From assembly GCA_022410635.1 (NCBI GenBank), contig JAJVDF010000019.1:4108497-4172496 (forward strand): 64,000 nucleotides of DNA, read 5' to 3'. Below, one piece after another: positions 1-10,926 of this stretch. Below the pieces are notes generated by a model. That model had not been told where the DNA came from and searched no databases. It saw only the letters and a program-made list of their open reading frames with translations. Position numbers and translations under genes: made by a program. The stretch comes from Tretioscincus oriximinensis (Eukaryota; Chordata; Lepidosauria; Squamata; Gymnophthalmidae). Each line of letters begins with the position of its first letter. Positions within the stretch are counted from its first letter, which is position 1.

Positions 1-458
1 CTCAAGCAGTATTTTCCCCAAATGGGAATATAATAGAGAAGAGAAAAACTACATGAAGGAAAACAGCTTATATCTTAATGTCACTTTACCCTGTCAATAT
101 ATTTGTATCACCTTTCCAAAGAAAACTATTGGACAAAAAGGACCATAGTGCAATATAAGCAGTACAAAACAGCAAAGTATTTGCATCCAGACACAAAAAA
201 GAAAAGTGAATTAAATGCAGTTTAGCATTCACACACTTCAGTCTCTAACCCAAATGCCAGAAATCACATTTTTAGCAGTTTTTAGTGAGGATTAGAGTTA
301 AAATAAGAACATTCGTATCCACATAGGTTGGTAACTTCCAGATTGGACAATTCTGTAATGCATTCTGCATTGGGCTGCCCTTGAAAATGGTTTACCAAAA
401 TGACTGGCCTGTCATGAACCCAGCCTGTACTGCCAGGGGGAAAAAGGAAGGAAAAGAG
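1..458. other. AT-rich non-coding flank, nothing recognised
   Basis: The sequence is AT-rich and appears single-copy. The only open frame is a 62-codon minus-strand frame with no recognisable domain, which I treat as chance. No repeat signature, promoter or splice-bounded exon is visible. Confidence 0.5.
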
Positions 459-460
459 TA

Positions 461-924
461 GGGTTGCCATACGTCCTGGGAAGGCGGGACAATCCCAGTT
501 TGGGGGACTAAAATATAGTTCCCTCCGGGTTTTAAGATAAAATCCCGGATTTTTACATTCCCCGATGCTGCATCAGGGAATGTAAAAATGCAGGATTTTA
601 AAGGAAAAGGAGCTGTCAGAGCTGATGGCTCCAGGCCAGCTCTGTTCTCCTGTCACAAACCCAGGCATTTTTGCTCCGCTGGAGGTGAGTTGGCGTGCTT
701 TTCCTGATGCGAAACCCCGCCTCCAGCATTGGAGCAGCTACACAGACACACACGCGCAAACACGGACGCTTGTGGTGAGACAGACAAAAGAGAGATTTTT
801 CCTATCTCACTACAAGCGTCCATATGTGCGCGCACGTGTGTGTGCATGCGTGCATGCGTGCACGCGTGCATGCACCCCCACCCCATCCCTATCCCGGTTT
901 TGGGCTGCCAAAATATGGCAGCCC
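461..924. mobile_element. TA-flanked 464 bp non-autonomous DNA transposon
   Basis: The left end reads GGGTTGCCATA and the right end TATGGCAGCCC, which are inverted repeats of about 11 bp with one mismatch. Both ends are bordered by the dinucleotide TA (459-460 and 925-926), the target duplication expected of Tc1/mariner-like transposition. Inside are several secondary hairpins, for example 549-589 (arms of ATTTTTACATTCCC type) and about 762-820 (GGACGCTTGTGGTGAGA against its complement). No transposase frame is present, so it is a MITE-like passenger. Its end differs from that of the hairpin elements at 40-51 kb, although both families share GGxTGxCCA-like termini and TA flanks. The superfamily is inferred from the TA flanks only. 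Confidence 0.6.
821..875. repeat. 55 bp uninterrupted alternating purine-pyrimidine tract (Z-DNA-prone)
   Basis: Every base from 821 to 875 alternates pyrimidine-purine, mostly CG, CA and TG steps (TGCGCGCACGTGTGTG, then TGCATGCG repeats). CG/CA-rich alternation of this length is a classic left-handed Z-DNA former under negative supercoiling. It lies inside the 461-924 transposon, next to an internal hairpin, and may have grown by slippage within the element. Confidence 0.8.
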
Positions 925-926
925 TA

Positions 927-1414
927 GAAAAGGGGCACTATTGAATTAAGGCTTGGGGATGCAGAGCTTGGAGAAGCAGGAAACAGAGTATGTAGTTCTT
1001 TCAGGGCCAGGGGAACTAACGGGCAGAAGGGCTGAAGATGTGCAGCCAGGCTGCAGTACATGGATGCTACAATCAGACTCCACCTCTGAGGCTCCCCAGG
1101 GGAGCCTCTCCCACCTGCTTTTCTCCCCTCGTCCCCAGAATCTCAGGAGCAGTGAAAGAGATTTAGCTGAGGGCCAGCCTGTAGGGAAGAGCTGTTCTAG
1201 GGGGAATGTACTTGCAGAATGCAGGGTAAGACAGGACAGCTGCAGGGTGTGATTATTTCGGTGTGGGAAGTTTGCTATTTAGGGGAGATAGCAATGGAAT
1301 TGGTTTGTGCTAGCAATGTTATATTTTGGTGCAGAAGCAGGTAATGCAGTTCCTTTCTGTTTTGTTGTGTTTGTGGTCAGTAAAGTTCTGTGTCAGGACA
1401 TGATATGGCCTGAC
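927..1414. other. Moderately GC-rich intergenic stretch, unassigned
   Basis: The block holds a 99-codon plus-strand frame (953-1252) with no domain or low-complexity pattern I recognise. No repeat end is visible. It could be an old repeat or unique sequence. Confidence 0.4.
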
Positions 1415-1818
1415 GCAAACTACACTGGCCTTGAATGACATTCACTGGCTGCCAATCCACTACTGAGCCCAATTCAAGGTGTTAACTTACAAGGACCTAA
1501 ATTACTTGCCCGCCCAAATATCTAAAGACTTGTCTTGTCTCATATCGGGTCTTAAGATCTGCAGAGGAGACCCTCCTGGATGTAAATCACTCTCAACAGC
1601 AGAGGAAATGGGAGCCCAGACCATGGAATATTCTTCCCCTTGGGGCGCATCAAGAATCATCACTTTTATACATTTAGAAAATCTTTGGAGATATACCTCT
1701 TTTACTTGAATTCTGGCTGAAGAAACAACTTCACCTTCCAAGCATTGACAATTTTATATCTTGCTTTTATTGTTGTTAATTGCCTCAAGACCTTCAGGTA
1801 TAGAGTAGAATGGAAGTA
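1415..1818 (+). mobile_element. L2-type LINE, ORF2 C-terminal end and 3' tail
   Basis: Translation gives the pattern typical of the end of L2 ORF2: a HWLP motif (IHWLP), then QFKVLTYKDLNYL (family pattern FKVLxLxYKALNxLAP), then a region matching the family's GDRAFSVAAPRLWNSLP stretch in degraded form (near 1600-1660, W-S-S-P). The 3' tail is followed directly by an (AAAT)n array, as is common at L2 3' ends. The frame is degraded, so this is an old 5'-truncated copy. Family membership is inferred from motifs, not alignment. Confidence 0.6.
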
Positions 1819-1853
<35 letters not shown>

Positions 1854-1857
1854 ATAG
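1819..1857. repeat. (AAAT)n microsatellite, about 9-10 units
   Basis: A near-perfect run of AAAT/ATAA units immediately follows the L2 3' end and was probably seeded by that element's tail. It is likely to be length-polymorphic. Confidence 0.9.
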
Positions 1858-1896
1858 GAGCAGCAACAGACAACTTGCAGATGAAAAGACGCAAAA

Positions 1897-2194
1897 GATG
1901 AAGGAAAGTGTTTTTACTCAGGTCTGTGGAATTTATTAGTCTATAGGTTTATGGATACTAAGGGTATAAATGGATACTAAGATAGTTGTCTGGATGTAGC
2001 CTCCGGGATGGAGCAACAGGCAGGACTCTTGAAATACCATTTGCAGGGAGTCACGAACAGGAGCAGCATATTTTGCTTTCCTCTGTTTGGACTGCCCAGG
2101 TGCATCTGGTGGGCCTCTGTATGACACAGAATGCTGGACTCGATGGGCTGTGGCCTGATCCAGTATGGCTCTTCTTATGTTCTTATGTTCTATA
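1897..2194 (+). mobile_element. CR1 LINE, truncated 3' end
   Basis: This is the last coding bases plus 3' UTR of a CR1-type retrotransposon, ending in TTCTTATGTTCTTATG. The 3' UTR carries the landmarks seen in the other copies here: GATGGAGCAACAGGCAGGAC, CATTTGCAGGGAGTCA, GGACTGCCCAGGTG and GGGCTGTGGCCTGATCCAGT. Compared with the copies at 7.7 and 32.2 kb, about 60-70 bp of coding sequence is missing around 1933-1945. It shares diagnostic bases (AAGATAGTTGTCTGGATGTA) with the 32.3 kb copy, which suggests one subfamily. Confidence 0.85.
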
Positions 2195-2195
2195 G

Positions 2196-2448
2196 AATTA
2201 CTTCCAGAGGTGGTGGTAGCTAGTAGCCTGTATAGCTTTAAGATACAGTTAAATAAATCCATGGAGGCCAAATGTATCAGTGGCTATTAGGATGGATATC
2301 TTGCTACTGCCTGGGTATCTAGCAGACTCTATAGCCATCACTTGCAGGGAGTTAAAAGTGGATGAAGTTTTGCCTTTTCTGTAATTGGTGGGCTACTCTG
2401 TGAGACAAGATGGGCTGTGGCTTGAAGCATCAGCAGTGCTCTTATTGT
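2196..2448 (+). mobile_element. Older CR1 LINE 3' fragment abutting the previous copy
   Basis: It begins with ACTTCCAGAGGTGGTGGTAG, which is the ORF2 end corresponding to the LLPEEVVVA codons, continues through a diverged 3' UTR (CACTTGCAGGGAGT) and ends in GGGCTGTGGCTTGAAGCAT then a decayed CTTATTGTCTTA. It is much more diverged than its neighbour. The younger CR1 therefore sits end to end with, or inside, an older CR1. Confidence 0.65.
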
Positions 2449-4404
2449 CTTACGCATCTGAATGTAATCTTATTAATCACCATGCCATATGGGCTTGCAC
2501 CAGACACACTTTATTTATTGGCTGGATGAAGTCTATTAAACACAGTCCATTAACTAAAGTCCATTAACTAAAACAGAGTTAGTTCTATGATCTAACACTA
2601 TCTGATAAAGATTTCTGTCCCACTGGGGAGACTTGACAGACTAGCAGAACCCATATGAGTGACTCTAATCAATGCCTACATTAAGTCAAAGTTAAGGGAA
2701 TGCCACAAGCCAGCCTCAGTACCAGTTCAGGCATGTATTAGATATCCCAATTATATTTACTGAGGCTTCATCCAAACACGGTTTGATACACCTTTACAGC
2801 CTGACCATGGGGGAAATACCACATGAGTCAGTGACAAGCCCAAAAGAGTTGCATTGTGAAGATCTGATTTTTCCACACTTTTCCTGTTTTGGGAAAACTC
2901 AGCTCTGAAAACGGATTTTCCTGAAACAGTGCAAAAATCTATTATCTGATCAACTCGTAGCAGATCTGTATTCAAGGGGAGGGCAACAGAGGCGGCAGCT
3001 CAGGGTGGCACAATTGGGGGGGGGGCAGCATCCTCCTCCTAGTAAAAAAAAAATCACAGGAGCACCACTAGGAGGCTCTGGCAAACAGGGCTAGCTTCTA
3101 AAGGCACCCTCCCGCAGTGAAATCCTACTACCATTTTTATTTTTTATTTTTAAAAAAGATTTCCTTCCAGAAAACTCCAAGGGCAGGGGGAGCATAAAAA
3201 ATTTATTGCCTGGGGTATCGTACACCCAAAATACAGCCTTGGCTGATAGCAGAATGTTTGCTCAAAAGCATAGGCCCCCTGACATATATTGTACATGGCT
3301 GATTCTTGTGCAGAAGCGATAGTTTCCTTTGGAGATCTCTAGACTATACTAAACATAAACTTTACTGAAAAAAAGTTTGGGTTTAGATAATCATAAAAAG
3401 TAAGAATTCACGGATTTGTTTACGAATTAATAGAGCTCTAATTTTATCATTTAGAAAAACCGTCAATAAAATGACTGTACCCCACTCTCTTTCATAATAA
3501 CTTAATTTCATGATTCTCAGAAATAATCCAAATGTTTGATCAGTGCAAAACCAGGCAAGTAATGTTAATTAATGATTTCAATTTCAAAGTAGCATCGACT
3601 AACTGAAGCCAAAGCGTAATGAGTCAAACTATTCTCTCATCAATTATTCTTTTTATCATTTTTATACATCTCTGTATAAAACAACTTTAAACTGAAGGTG
3701 CATATTTTCCAAATAGTCTGATTTATTAGTTTAAGAAAGGGACACATTTTACACAATGCTTTCCTAATAATGAAGAAAAACTCATTATGGTTATCTATGT
3801 TATTGCTGACCAAAGGATGTCCGAAATAATGCCAAATGGAAACTGGAAGAATAATGGTTGCTTCATGGAATCCAAATAGGACAGTAAAAAAGTTGATTAT
3901 GGAAAACCTTTGTTGTGAGATCTGCATGTTAGAATGATGCCATGCATTTCCCAGTTAATGTCATTCCACTTCAAATGACTGCATTATCCTTTTGTCTGTC
4001 AGTATCAAAGACTGCTAATGGCAACCAAAGCATGAGAATACAAAGGGTCGGAAAAATACAGTATGTGGACAACCTGATGTTCTTTATCCACATCCTGTTT
4101 ATGGTGAGCCAAGATAGCATGGCAACTGGCAAATCTGCACTGAGAGCATTCACGAGACACGTAACAACTCTGGACTACTGTAGTGTATATAGACAGCCTG
4201 TGCGTCTGTGTGTGAGAACAGCAATAGAGGATGCTAATCATTATGTGGATGAGGTAGCTTCAGATTCACTATAATGACAACTCTTAAGGCTTATTGTGTG
4301 AATGGAAGTGCAAACTTGTAAGGGTAGACACTGAGTTTATGAGCTAACTCAGATCAATTTTTTACTTGCAAAGTGGAAACTTGTAAAGAGAAAGGCAAAG
4401 TTTT
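2449..4404. other. Mostly AT-rich unassigned sequence
   Basis: There is a 14-15 bp tandem duplication (AGTCCATTAACTAA twice, about 2543-2571). A short block near 2985-3245 contains a G11 run, an A-rich run and the phrase GCCTGGGGTATCGTACACCC, which looks like an old unclassified repeat. The remainder is AT-rich and apparently single-copy. Frames of 60-110 codons near 3.6-4.3 kb lack domain signatures and are treated as chance. Confidence 0.4.
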
Positions 4405-4620
4405 ATCTTTTTTTTAAAAGTGTTTTTATTGGTTTTTCCATAACACAAATTATACAAAACACAAAAGAACATCTCCCACCTCCCACCAATTGGACCATGA
4501 ACAGACTCGGCATAAATAATCAGAATATCAATTTAAGATTAAGCATTAGAGCTGTCGTTTCTTTGAGTAGAGCATGTATATTATTATCGTCTGCGATGGC
4601 CTTAAAATAAATACAACCCC
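4405..4620 (-). mobile_element. Possible L1 LINE 3' end, minus strand
   Basis: It opens with a T-rich run followed by GTGTTTTTATTGG, read on the minus strand as a poly-A-tailed 3' UTR with an AATAAAAACAC-like signal. The following low-complexity A/C-rich sequence is like that behind LINE-1 3' ends. No coding sequence is present and similarity to the 11.4-12.2 kb L1 tail is not obvious, so this is tentative. Confidence 0.3.
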
Positions 4621-5479
4621 AAAAGTTTCATCTTTTTGAACACCTAGCTTTAGGATAACAGCTTACCTTGTAATTGTATAAATGGAATCTTGTCAAGCAA
4701 AGCCTGCCTGGTGCTGGCTAAGAACCTGAAGAAGAGATGAGTAGTCCTCCAAATTAGTTTATGCTACCTACCCTTTTGTTCTGTTAATCTCCAAGGGACT
4801 ACTAGAGTTACCAAATAAAATCCAGGATAAAGGTTTGCAACTTTAATGGAAATAGAAAAGCGGAATTTTTATCAGATGTAGCCACCTGGTGGGGAATCAC
4901 TATTTCACACCTGTTAAAAGTGTAAACTGTTATCTCGGGTTTTATATGGAAACTTAAACTAAAGCCTTTTACTGAAAATACTGATCCAGACTAACATGGC
5001 TGCTTCTTTGAATTTTAAGAATACACACTTTGGCCAGATTCCTTTGACATCTGGTAGTTCTTGGTTTACATATTGCTGAGGCAGCCTACATTGATATTGT
5101 TGAGAATAATCTTGCTTGCATGTGGAATGAGTCCAAAAGTTCAATCGTTTGTCCATTCTTTGGCATTGCCTTTCTTTGGGATTGGAATGTAAATTGAGCT
5201 TTTTCAATCCCATGGAAACTGATAAATTTTCCATACTTTTTGACATATAGAGTGCAATTCTAACAATATCAGATTTTAGCATTTTAATAGCTCAGCTGGA
5301 ATTCCATGACCTCTACTAGTTTTCTTGTTAGCAGTACTTGCTAAGGCCCACTTAACATTTATTCATCAGAATTTTTGCTTCTGATGACACCAACATTAGT
5401 AATATCAAGATTTTTCTTATGCAGTTCTCCTATGTATATTTCTTACCTCTTTTTAATCATGATCCAATGTAACAATCTA
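4621..5479. other. Unassigned AT-rich sequence
   Basis: No repeat end, exon or RNA gene is recognisable. A 107-codon minus-strand frame (4959-5282) has no known domain and is treated as chance. Confidence 0.4.
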
Positions 5480-5635
5480 CCTTGAAATACTATTTGCAGG
5501 GCATCAAGAACAGGTGAAGATTTTGCTTTCTTCTGTTTCAGACTGCCCAGGTGATGGGCCACTGTGTGAGACAAGAATGCTGGACTAGATAAGAGCCCCA
5601 GCTTGATTCAGCAGGGCTCCTCTTATGTTCTTATA
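5480..5635 (+). mobile_element. CR1 LINE 3' UTR fragment
   Basis: It matches the CR1 3' UTR landmarks in diverged form: TTGAAATACTATTTGCAGGG, CAAGAACAGG, GACTGCCCAGGTGATGGG and GAATGCTGGACTAGAT, ending in CTCTTATGTTCTTAT. It carries AGCCCCAGCTTGATTCAGCAGGGCT where the younger copies have the GGGCTGTGGCCTGATCCAGT block, so it belongs to another, older subfamily. Confidence 0.75.
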
Positions 5636-5789
5636 AATTCTACTAGTGAACCAGACTAGGGCTTCATTTTGGACACTCTAGCCTAGTTTACACTCCCTCC
5701 TGTGCAGATGGAACATAATAGGAAGGGAAAGGAACTCTCTTATTCTACTTTAGAAACATGGAAAGTCACATAAATCTCTTCTTGTTCCA

Positions 5790-5858
5790 CAGTTATGGTG
5801 TGTCTGATGGGTTAGGTGAGTTGTGACCTGATCCAGAAGGGATCCCCTTGTGTTTATG
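5790..5858 (+). mobile_element. Very short diverged CR1 tail
   Basis: About 70 bp resemble the extreme CR1 3' end: GTGTGTCTGATGGGTTAGG, then GTGACCTGATCCAGAAGGG, then CCTTGTGTTTATGA. Only the terminal landmarks are kept. Confidence 0.5.
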
Positions 5859-7643
5859 AGAGTTTATTGCTTTGGCAGAAAACAGAATCCTTGTGGGGTC
5901 TTCTGTTTTGAATATGCACATTCAGCAGAGAAACCATGGAAAGAATGAGATGACAGAACACACAACATGATTTTCAGGATTCTGCAATTCCATTTGTTTT
6001 AACATCTAAATATTTGGAAACTCTTTTGTTCATTCTTTCCCATCCTTTTTTTCTTTCACCTGCCATGCCTCTTTAGCTCAAAAAGAAAATCGTATGTGGC
6101 AAAGCTGTTATATGCCTTTAAGATTCTAAGGGAAAATGTGTTAACTATTCTAACTTTACTTTGCAAACTTTTGCATGACATTGGAATTCACACTTCTGGA
6201 AATACTACAAGGGACGTCTGGTACCCTCCTGAATCAGCTAACCATTATTTGTGTGAGTGATTATTATCTGAAGAAATGCTAACATTCATTTAACAAAGAA
6301 CCAAAATATATGAAATATTATTCAGCTCTCTATAAGAGTTAAGAATATAGATGAGTTGCAAATGAATGGCAGGCATAAATACATCCATTTCAGTCACAAG
6401 CTGTAGGTGGCGCCATTTTTACATCAAAATCCAAAGCCATTAGTCTCTTAGTGTGTCTTTTAGTACTAGGCAGAAACTGGGACAATCCCAAGCTGTAAGA
6501 GTTTGTCACAGAATGGACACATAAGGTCAAATAAATGTTGGTTACATAGGTCATGAGAGAATGATGAGGACTAGGCAGAAGCACATCAATCACTGAGCTG
6601 AAGACCTCAATGGGGGTCAAATCCAATTACCTGCTGTTGGTAAGAAGCAAGCAGCAAACTGTGTGAGAGAGACATGGGAAAACGTTTACATCACAAGCAG
6701 TTTAAGGATTATCAGGTGACAGTGTTCTCTTTGAAACACATAAACCTCCATTTAAGAAGCAGAGAAAAGGGATGATAAAGGAGCAGTCTAAGGAAATTAT
6801 CAACATCTTCTCAAACAGATTAAATGGGTGCTTATTATGCCATAAATAAAGAAGAATTGCAAACCTCACACAGATAAGTGGTGTAAAGAGGGAAGGATTT
6901 TGTAAATACCATAATAGGAAGGTTTATTCTGACACCTGCTTATTTACACAACTGGAAGCAAATATCAAGGACACCGTAAGGACAAGATGTCAAGGTGACC
7001 TTCAAGCTTATTACAGGGTATTAAACCTCTTAGAATTGTCCATCCATCCTGCTTGATTGTAAGCCCCAAAGCTGTAATTTTCTTCAGCCCTTGCAGATTA
7101 TTCAGATCCTTATCATGAAGTCATTTCCTGGTTGGTTCCTGGTCTAGGAGATGCCAGGGGGAGAAAAGTCACCTGTATCTTTTCTTACGAGCAGAGGACA
7201 ATCAGAAGAAACTTTCCATAATCCTTAGAACAAGGAAATGATAGCCTGGTTGAACAGCTCCTTCTGTTGCAAACCCTATTAGGCACTTGATATCAAGTGA
7301 GGGGTGAAAAGGTAAAAAGTGTTTTGTTGACCTGTGGAACAAAGGAGCAGCCTCCCAAATTATGGATGGAACAGTCTGCAAAGTAGTTGAGCTTGCTATA
7401 ATGCTGCATGTGCTGTTTGCCAGACAATATGGAGAAATTATGAGGTGGCAGCGAAAGCAGCCATAACATTTCAATGGAGGAATGCCAAACAACTTCAGGG
7501 GAAGGCAGCAACCTTTGTGAAATCAGGGTTTCTCCAGAGTGAGAAATCTGACAGTGAGCCGGAATCAGACATGAACATTACAGAGGGAGATAACCCTGTC
7601 AAGCAGAAATTAGTAGTTCAGACAATACAGAAAGATACATGTA
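5859..7643. other. Unassigned, apparently single-copy sequence
   Basis: The block is AT-rich with scattered short chance frames, and no repeat ends could be identified. The 6390-6626 and 7202-7492 minus-strand frames show no domain pattern. Confidence 0.4.
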
Positions 7644-8006
7644 AGAAAAGTGAGAACAGACAAAGGAAAGTATTTTTTCACCCAGAGGGTCATCGGCCTG
7701 TGGAATTTACTTCCTGAAGAGGTAGTGGTAGCTAACAGCTTGGATAGTTTCAAGACAGGACTAGACAGGTTTATGGATACCAAGGGTATAAATGGATACT
7801 AGGATGGATGCCTGGATGTTGCCTCTGGGATGGAGCAACAGGCAGGACTCCTGAGATACCATTTGCAGGGAGTCATGAAAAGGTGCATATTTTACTTTCT
7901 CTGTTCGGACTGCCCAGTTGCATCTGGTGGGCCTCTGTGTGACACAGAATGCTGGACTTAATGGGCTGTGGCCTGATCCAGTATGGCTCTTCTTATGTTC
8001 TTATGT
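7644..8006 (+). mobile_element. CR1 LINE, ORF2 C-terminus plus 3' UTR
   Basis: It starts in the coding region (the KVR-TDKGKYFFTQRVI segment), continues through NLLPEEVVVANSLDSF and the stop after the DTKGINGY-type terminus, then a full 3' UTR ending TCTTCTTATGTTCTTATG. There is little decay in the coding part apart from the truncation. It shares GGATGGATGCCTGGATGTTG with the 52.6 kb copy rather than the GATAGTTGTC form of the 2.0 and 32.3 kb copies. Confidence 0.85.
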
Positions 8007-8540
8007 GTTTCTGGAAAGCCTGAGAGGAGGAGGAGGTTCTACATTTACTGAAGCCTGAAGCAAAAATGAGAATGTTCCTGCACTCAGAGGCAAAGATGAG
8101 GCGCATTCTCACTGCGACATGGATGGAATGATCTTCTAAAACCATTCCCATCAGATAAGTGAGAAAAAGCCTTAAATTGTTCTTGTGGTCAAAGTTATTT
8201 TAGATAGGAAGCAGACAATATCAAAGAGTAGAATAAGCAGATTAATGTGTGTATGTGCATGTGTGCATAAAATGAAACTGACTTTACTCCATTGGAGAAC
8301 GGGTAACACAACCAAGAGAGGCTTAAATCTTAAATATGCAGACCCATGCAAATGTAAACAGCTAACAGAAAACACAAGATACTCCCATTGTTAATAAACA
8401 AAACCAAAGATTAAGCTCACTGGGCAGAAACAAAGATAAATAAGGATAAGTTTGGATCAGTTATCTGCTCCACCTGTTCATGGAATTACCATCTTATGTA
8501 TAGCTCCTTCTCTTAAGCAGTTGGAGACTGGGTGCTGGAG
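8007..8540. other. Unassigned intergenic sequence
   Basis: It holds a short TG-alternating run (8246-8270) and nothing else recognised. Confidence 0.4.
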
Positions 8541-8836
8541 CAGGCATGAATGGTTCAGTCGCTAAGGAAACTGTCTCTCATCTGGGAGACTGAGTTTTGA
8601 AGCCTTGTGTCAGACGTGGAGTGGGGTGAGCACCTTCCACTAGCCTGTAGCTCTAGCCAACCCAGCTATTTGAAAGCATGAATTGCAAGAAATTGCAACT
8701 GACTGCAAGTAAATACATGGGAACCACCACAGCCTGATGGAGAAGATAGAATGTAAGCCTTCAAGCAAAAATACTCAAAGTCGCTTTGAGTCCCTTTGAA
8801 AGGTAAGAAAAGCAGTTCTTCTTCTTCTTTTTCTTC
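8541..8836 (+). mobile_element. Sauria-type tRNA-derived SINE
   Basis: The tRNA-like head has a box A-like segment (ATGGTTCAGTCGCTAAGG) and a box B-like segment (GAGTTTTGAAGCCTTG, compare canonical GGTTCGAANCC). A body follows with TAGCTCTAGCCAACCCAGCTA, TTGAAAGCATGAATTGCAAG and GCAAGTAAATACATGGGAACC. The 3' part contains CGCTTTGAGTCCCTTTGAAA and ends in (TTC)n. The body resembles known squamate Sauria SINEs, whose tails are shared with a LINE. Four more copies occur in this window. Confidence 0.8.
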
Positions 8837-10148
8837 ATTACATGATCTTTCCCAGCTGCTCCAGTTAACCTTTTCTCTGCTTGCTTTTCCTTTCAGTGAG
8901 TTACAAAATTTTGAATACTGACCTATTCCTTCCTTTCCTCAGCTATTGTACCTGAAGAAGACATGGCCTGTGGCACAGGAAGCTCTGGTAGACTGTCTGG
9001 ATTCAGAGGCTGAAGCTGAGCACGGTCTTATCCTTCAAGTCTTTGCTGGATAAATAGAGGGACATTACATTACCAGGTTCTCTAGTAGGCAACATGAAAT
9101 ATAGTCTAGGAACAAACTCCATGCTTTATTGGTTGGTTGTTCATTCCAGTCCAAACTATTACTACATGTGTTTATGTTGTAAAAAATAAAACAAAATGTG
9201 GGACAGCACATAGTTCAGAAAAATGCCAGGTTTATTTTACTTTACAGATCCATCTTTCCACACATCTGAAGTTTGTGTAATGACAATTTGTTTATAAAGA
9301 AAGCTATGGTAGCAACAGAATTAAAGAACCAAATATTAGAGGAAACAAAAGAGATAGGGATAAAAAATACCCTGTGTCTTAGAGTTACAGAGTAGGTGCC
9401 TGAGATGAATTTATAATTTGCTTGTTCAATCAAATTAAAATAATAAATTATTCAAAGCTATTATTATTCAAATATGGTAATTTTCAATTATTCAATAAAA
9501 GTATTTTTAAAATGCACACATTCTTTGCAAGCTCCAGCCAAGACTGGTTATACTGATAAATTATGTTTATAATTAAAAATGAAAATGATTCTAAGAGAAA
9601 TAAAATTGTTTGCAAAGGCTTGTTAAAATGGACTTTTTTTTCCTCCCCGTTTTAATATACTGTATATAAAAGAAGTTTGCTGAATTCATTTTAGTAAAGC
9701 AATCAAACAGGGACTGACTTTTTGATCTGTGTGCTTGGAGATTAACTCTTCTTTCCTAAATCTAATCATTCTTCCCTGGAAAGCAATTTGTATTTATTCT
9801 AATTATGATTTGACATCATTAAAAAAATGACCTTACACAATGTATGAGCAGATCATGCATACAAATATGAGGACATTTTGGGGGGTAACATATTTTTTAT
9901 AATAAAAAATAAATATGACTGCTACTTAAGGTCATTTATTAGAAAAATACAGAGTCAGTGTCTTCATAATGGTGTAGACAATCCAGTAAACAGAGATCTA
10001 CTGTATGTTTTAGTGATCTCTGACTGCTGTATGCGAAACACGAGAACACTAAAATAAGGATCTTTCAGTTGAACCCAGAGTTCTGCAGGGTACAGAAAGT
10101 AGCCATACAAGTGACCCATTTTCCTTTGGTCTACTTGAATAGTTCACT
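8837..10148. other. AT-rich, apparently unique sequence
   Basis: Very AT-rich from 9400 to 9960, with poly-A/T stretches. No exon, repeat end or RNA gene could be supported. Confidence 0.4.
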
Positions 10149-10303
10149 CCTATCCCCACTGTCTCGGAATAGGAACCTGCCATCTACATGCTTGGGTAGA
10201 CTATGGCAGGTCCTGAATGGGGTCTGTCATAGACTATTCTGGCATGTGAATGGCCAAGCTCTGTCCTGAGATACAGCCCATAATAAGGTTCAGTGTGGGC
10301 AGG
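10149..10303. mobile_element. Foldback element, CCCCACTG family
   Basis: The left arm CCTATCCCCACTG faces CAGTGTGGGCAGG on the right. Inside are self-complementary stretches, for example TAGACTATGGCAGG/CATAGACTATTCTGGCATG and an AGATACAGCCCATAATAAGG segment also found at 50.2 kb. Related copies are at 44.5, 48.5 and 50.2 kb, and the shared phrases include GGCCAAGCTCTGTCC and AAGGTTCAGTG. No coding capacity is seen. The target duplication could not be defined. Confidence 0.5.
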
Positions 10304-10697
10304 AAAGTCTACAGTTTACTGAGGCAAAGAAGAGCAGTTTCCATAACTCTCCATTTGGTCTGTATTTACTTCTCCAAACTTAGTGAAGCGAAAGTTAGTG
10401 GCAAAGATGGTTTGGGAAAGAGGTGAAGGGAGCATGACTTTCTATCAAAGAAAATGGGTTATCTTGATAATTCCTTACACAATTGTCATAGCCTTCATAT
10501 GGCTTTGGGCAGTGCTGTTCCAGTTGCCAAAAAAAGAGGGTTTAAGTTTACCCACTTTCACAGGAGTGTTTTGGGATGAGCTCTACAATGTGTGGCTAAG
10601 GCACAAGAACATATCCTGCCAATGGAGAATGTACAATTGTATGTGAATTACTCAAAGGACTAATGCTGGATCTATAAGTGAAAAATACTTAAACCTT
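10304..10697. other. Unassigned sequence with a chance open frame
   Basis: An 87-codon plus frame (10383-10646) includes a hydrophobic run (VILIIPYTIVIAFIWLWAVL) but has no family resemblance, splice sites or conserved context. I consider it a chance frame. Confidence 0.4.
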
Positions 10698-10926
10698 GCA
10701 GGCACAAATGGCTCAGTCGCTAAGGGAATGGTCTCTCATCTGAGAGATCGGGTTTTGAATCCCTGTGTTGGACGTGGGGAGGGGTGAGCACCTTCCACTA
10801 GACTCTACCTCTAGCCAACCGAGCTCTTTGAAGCAAGAATTACAAGAAATTGCAATAGACTGCAAGTAGATAAATAGGTTTCTTCTTTCTTCTTCCTTCT
10901 TCCTTCTTTTCCTCCTCCTCCTCTTC
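10698..10926 (+). mobile_element. Sauria-type SINE, copy lacking the 3' LINE-like tail
   Basis: The head (ATGGCTCAGTCGCTAAGG, then GGGTTTTGAATCCCTGTG) and body (CTAGCCAACCGAGCTCTTTG, TGCAAGTAGATAAATAGG) match the 8.5 kb copy. The sequence then jumps directly into a CT-rich tract (10878-10926), skipping the GGGAACCACC to CCCTTTGAAAGG part of the longer copies. This is either a short subfamily or an internal deletion. Confidence 0.75.

Noticed and set aside
10383..10646. 87-codon frame with a hydrophobic stretch suggesting a membrane protein
   Set aside because: No homologue recognised, no conserved motif, and typical of a chance frame in T-rich DNA.
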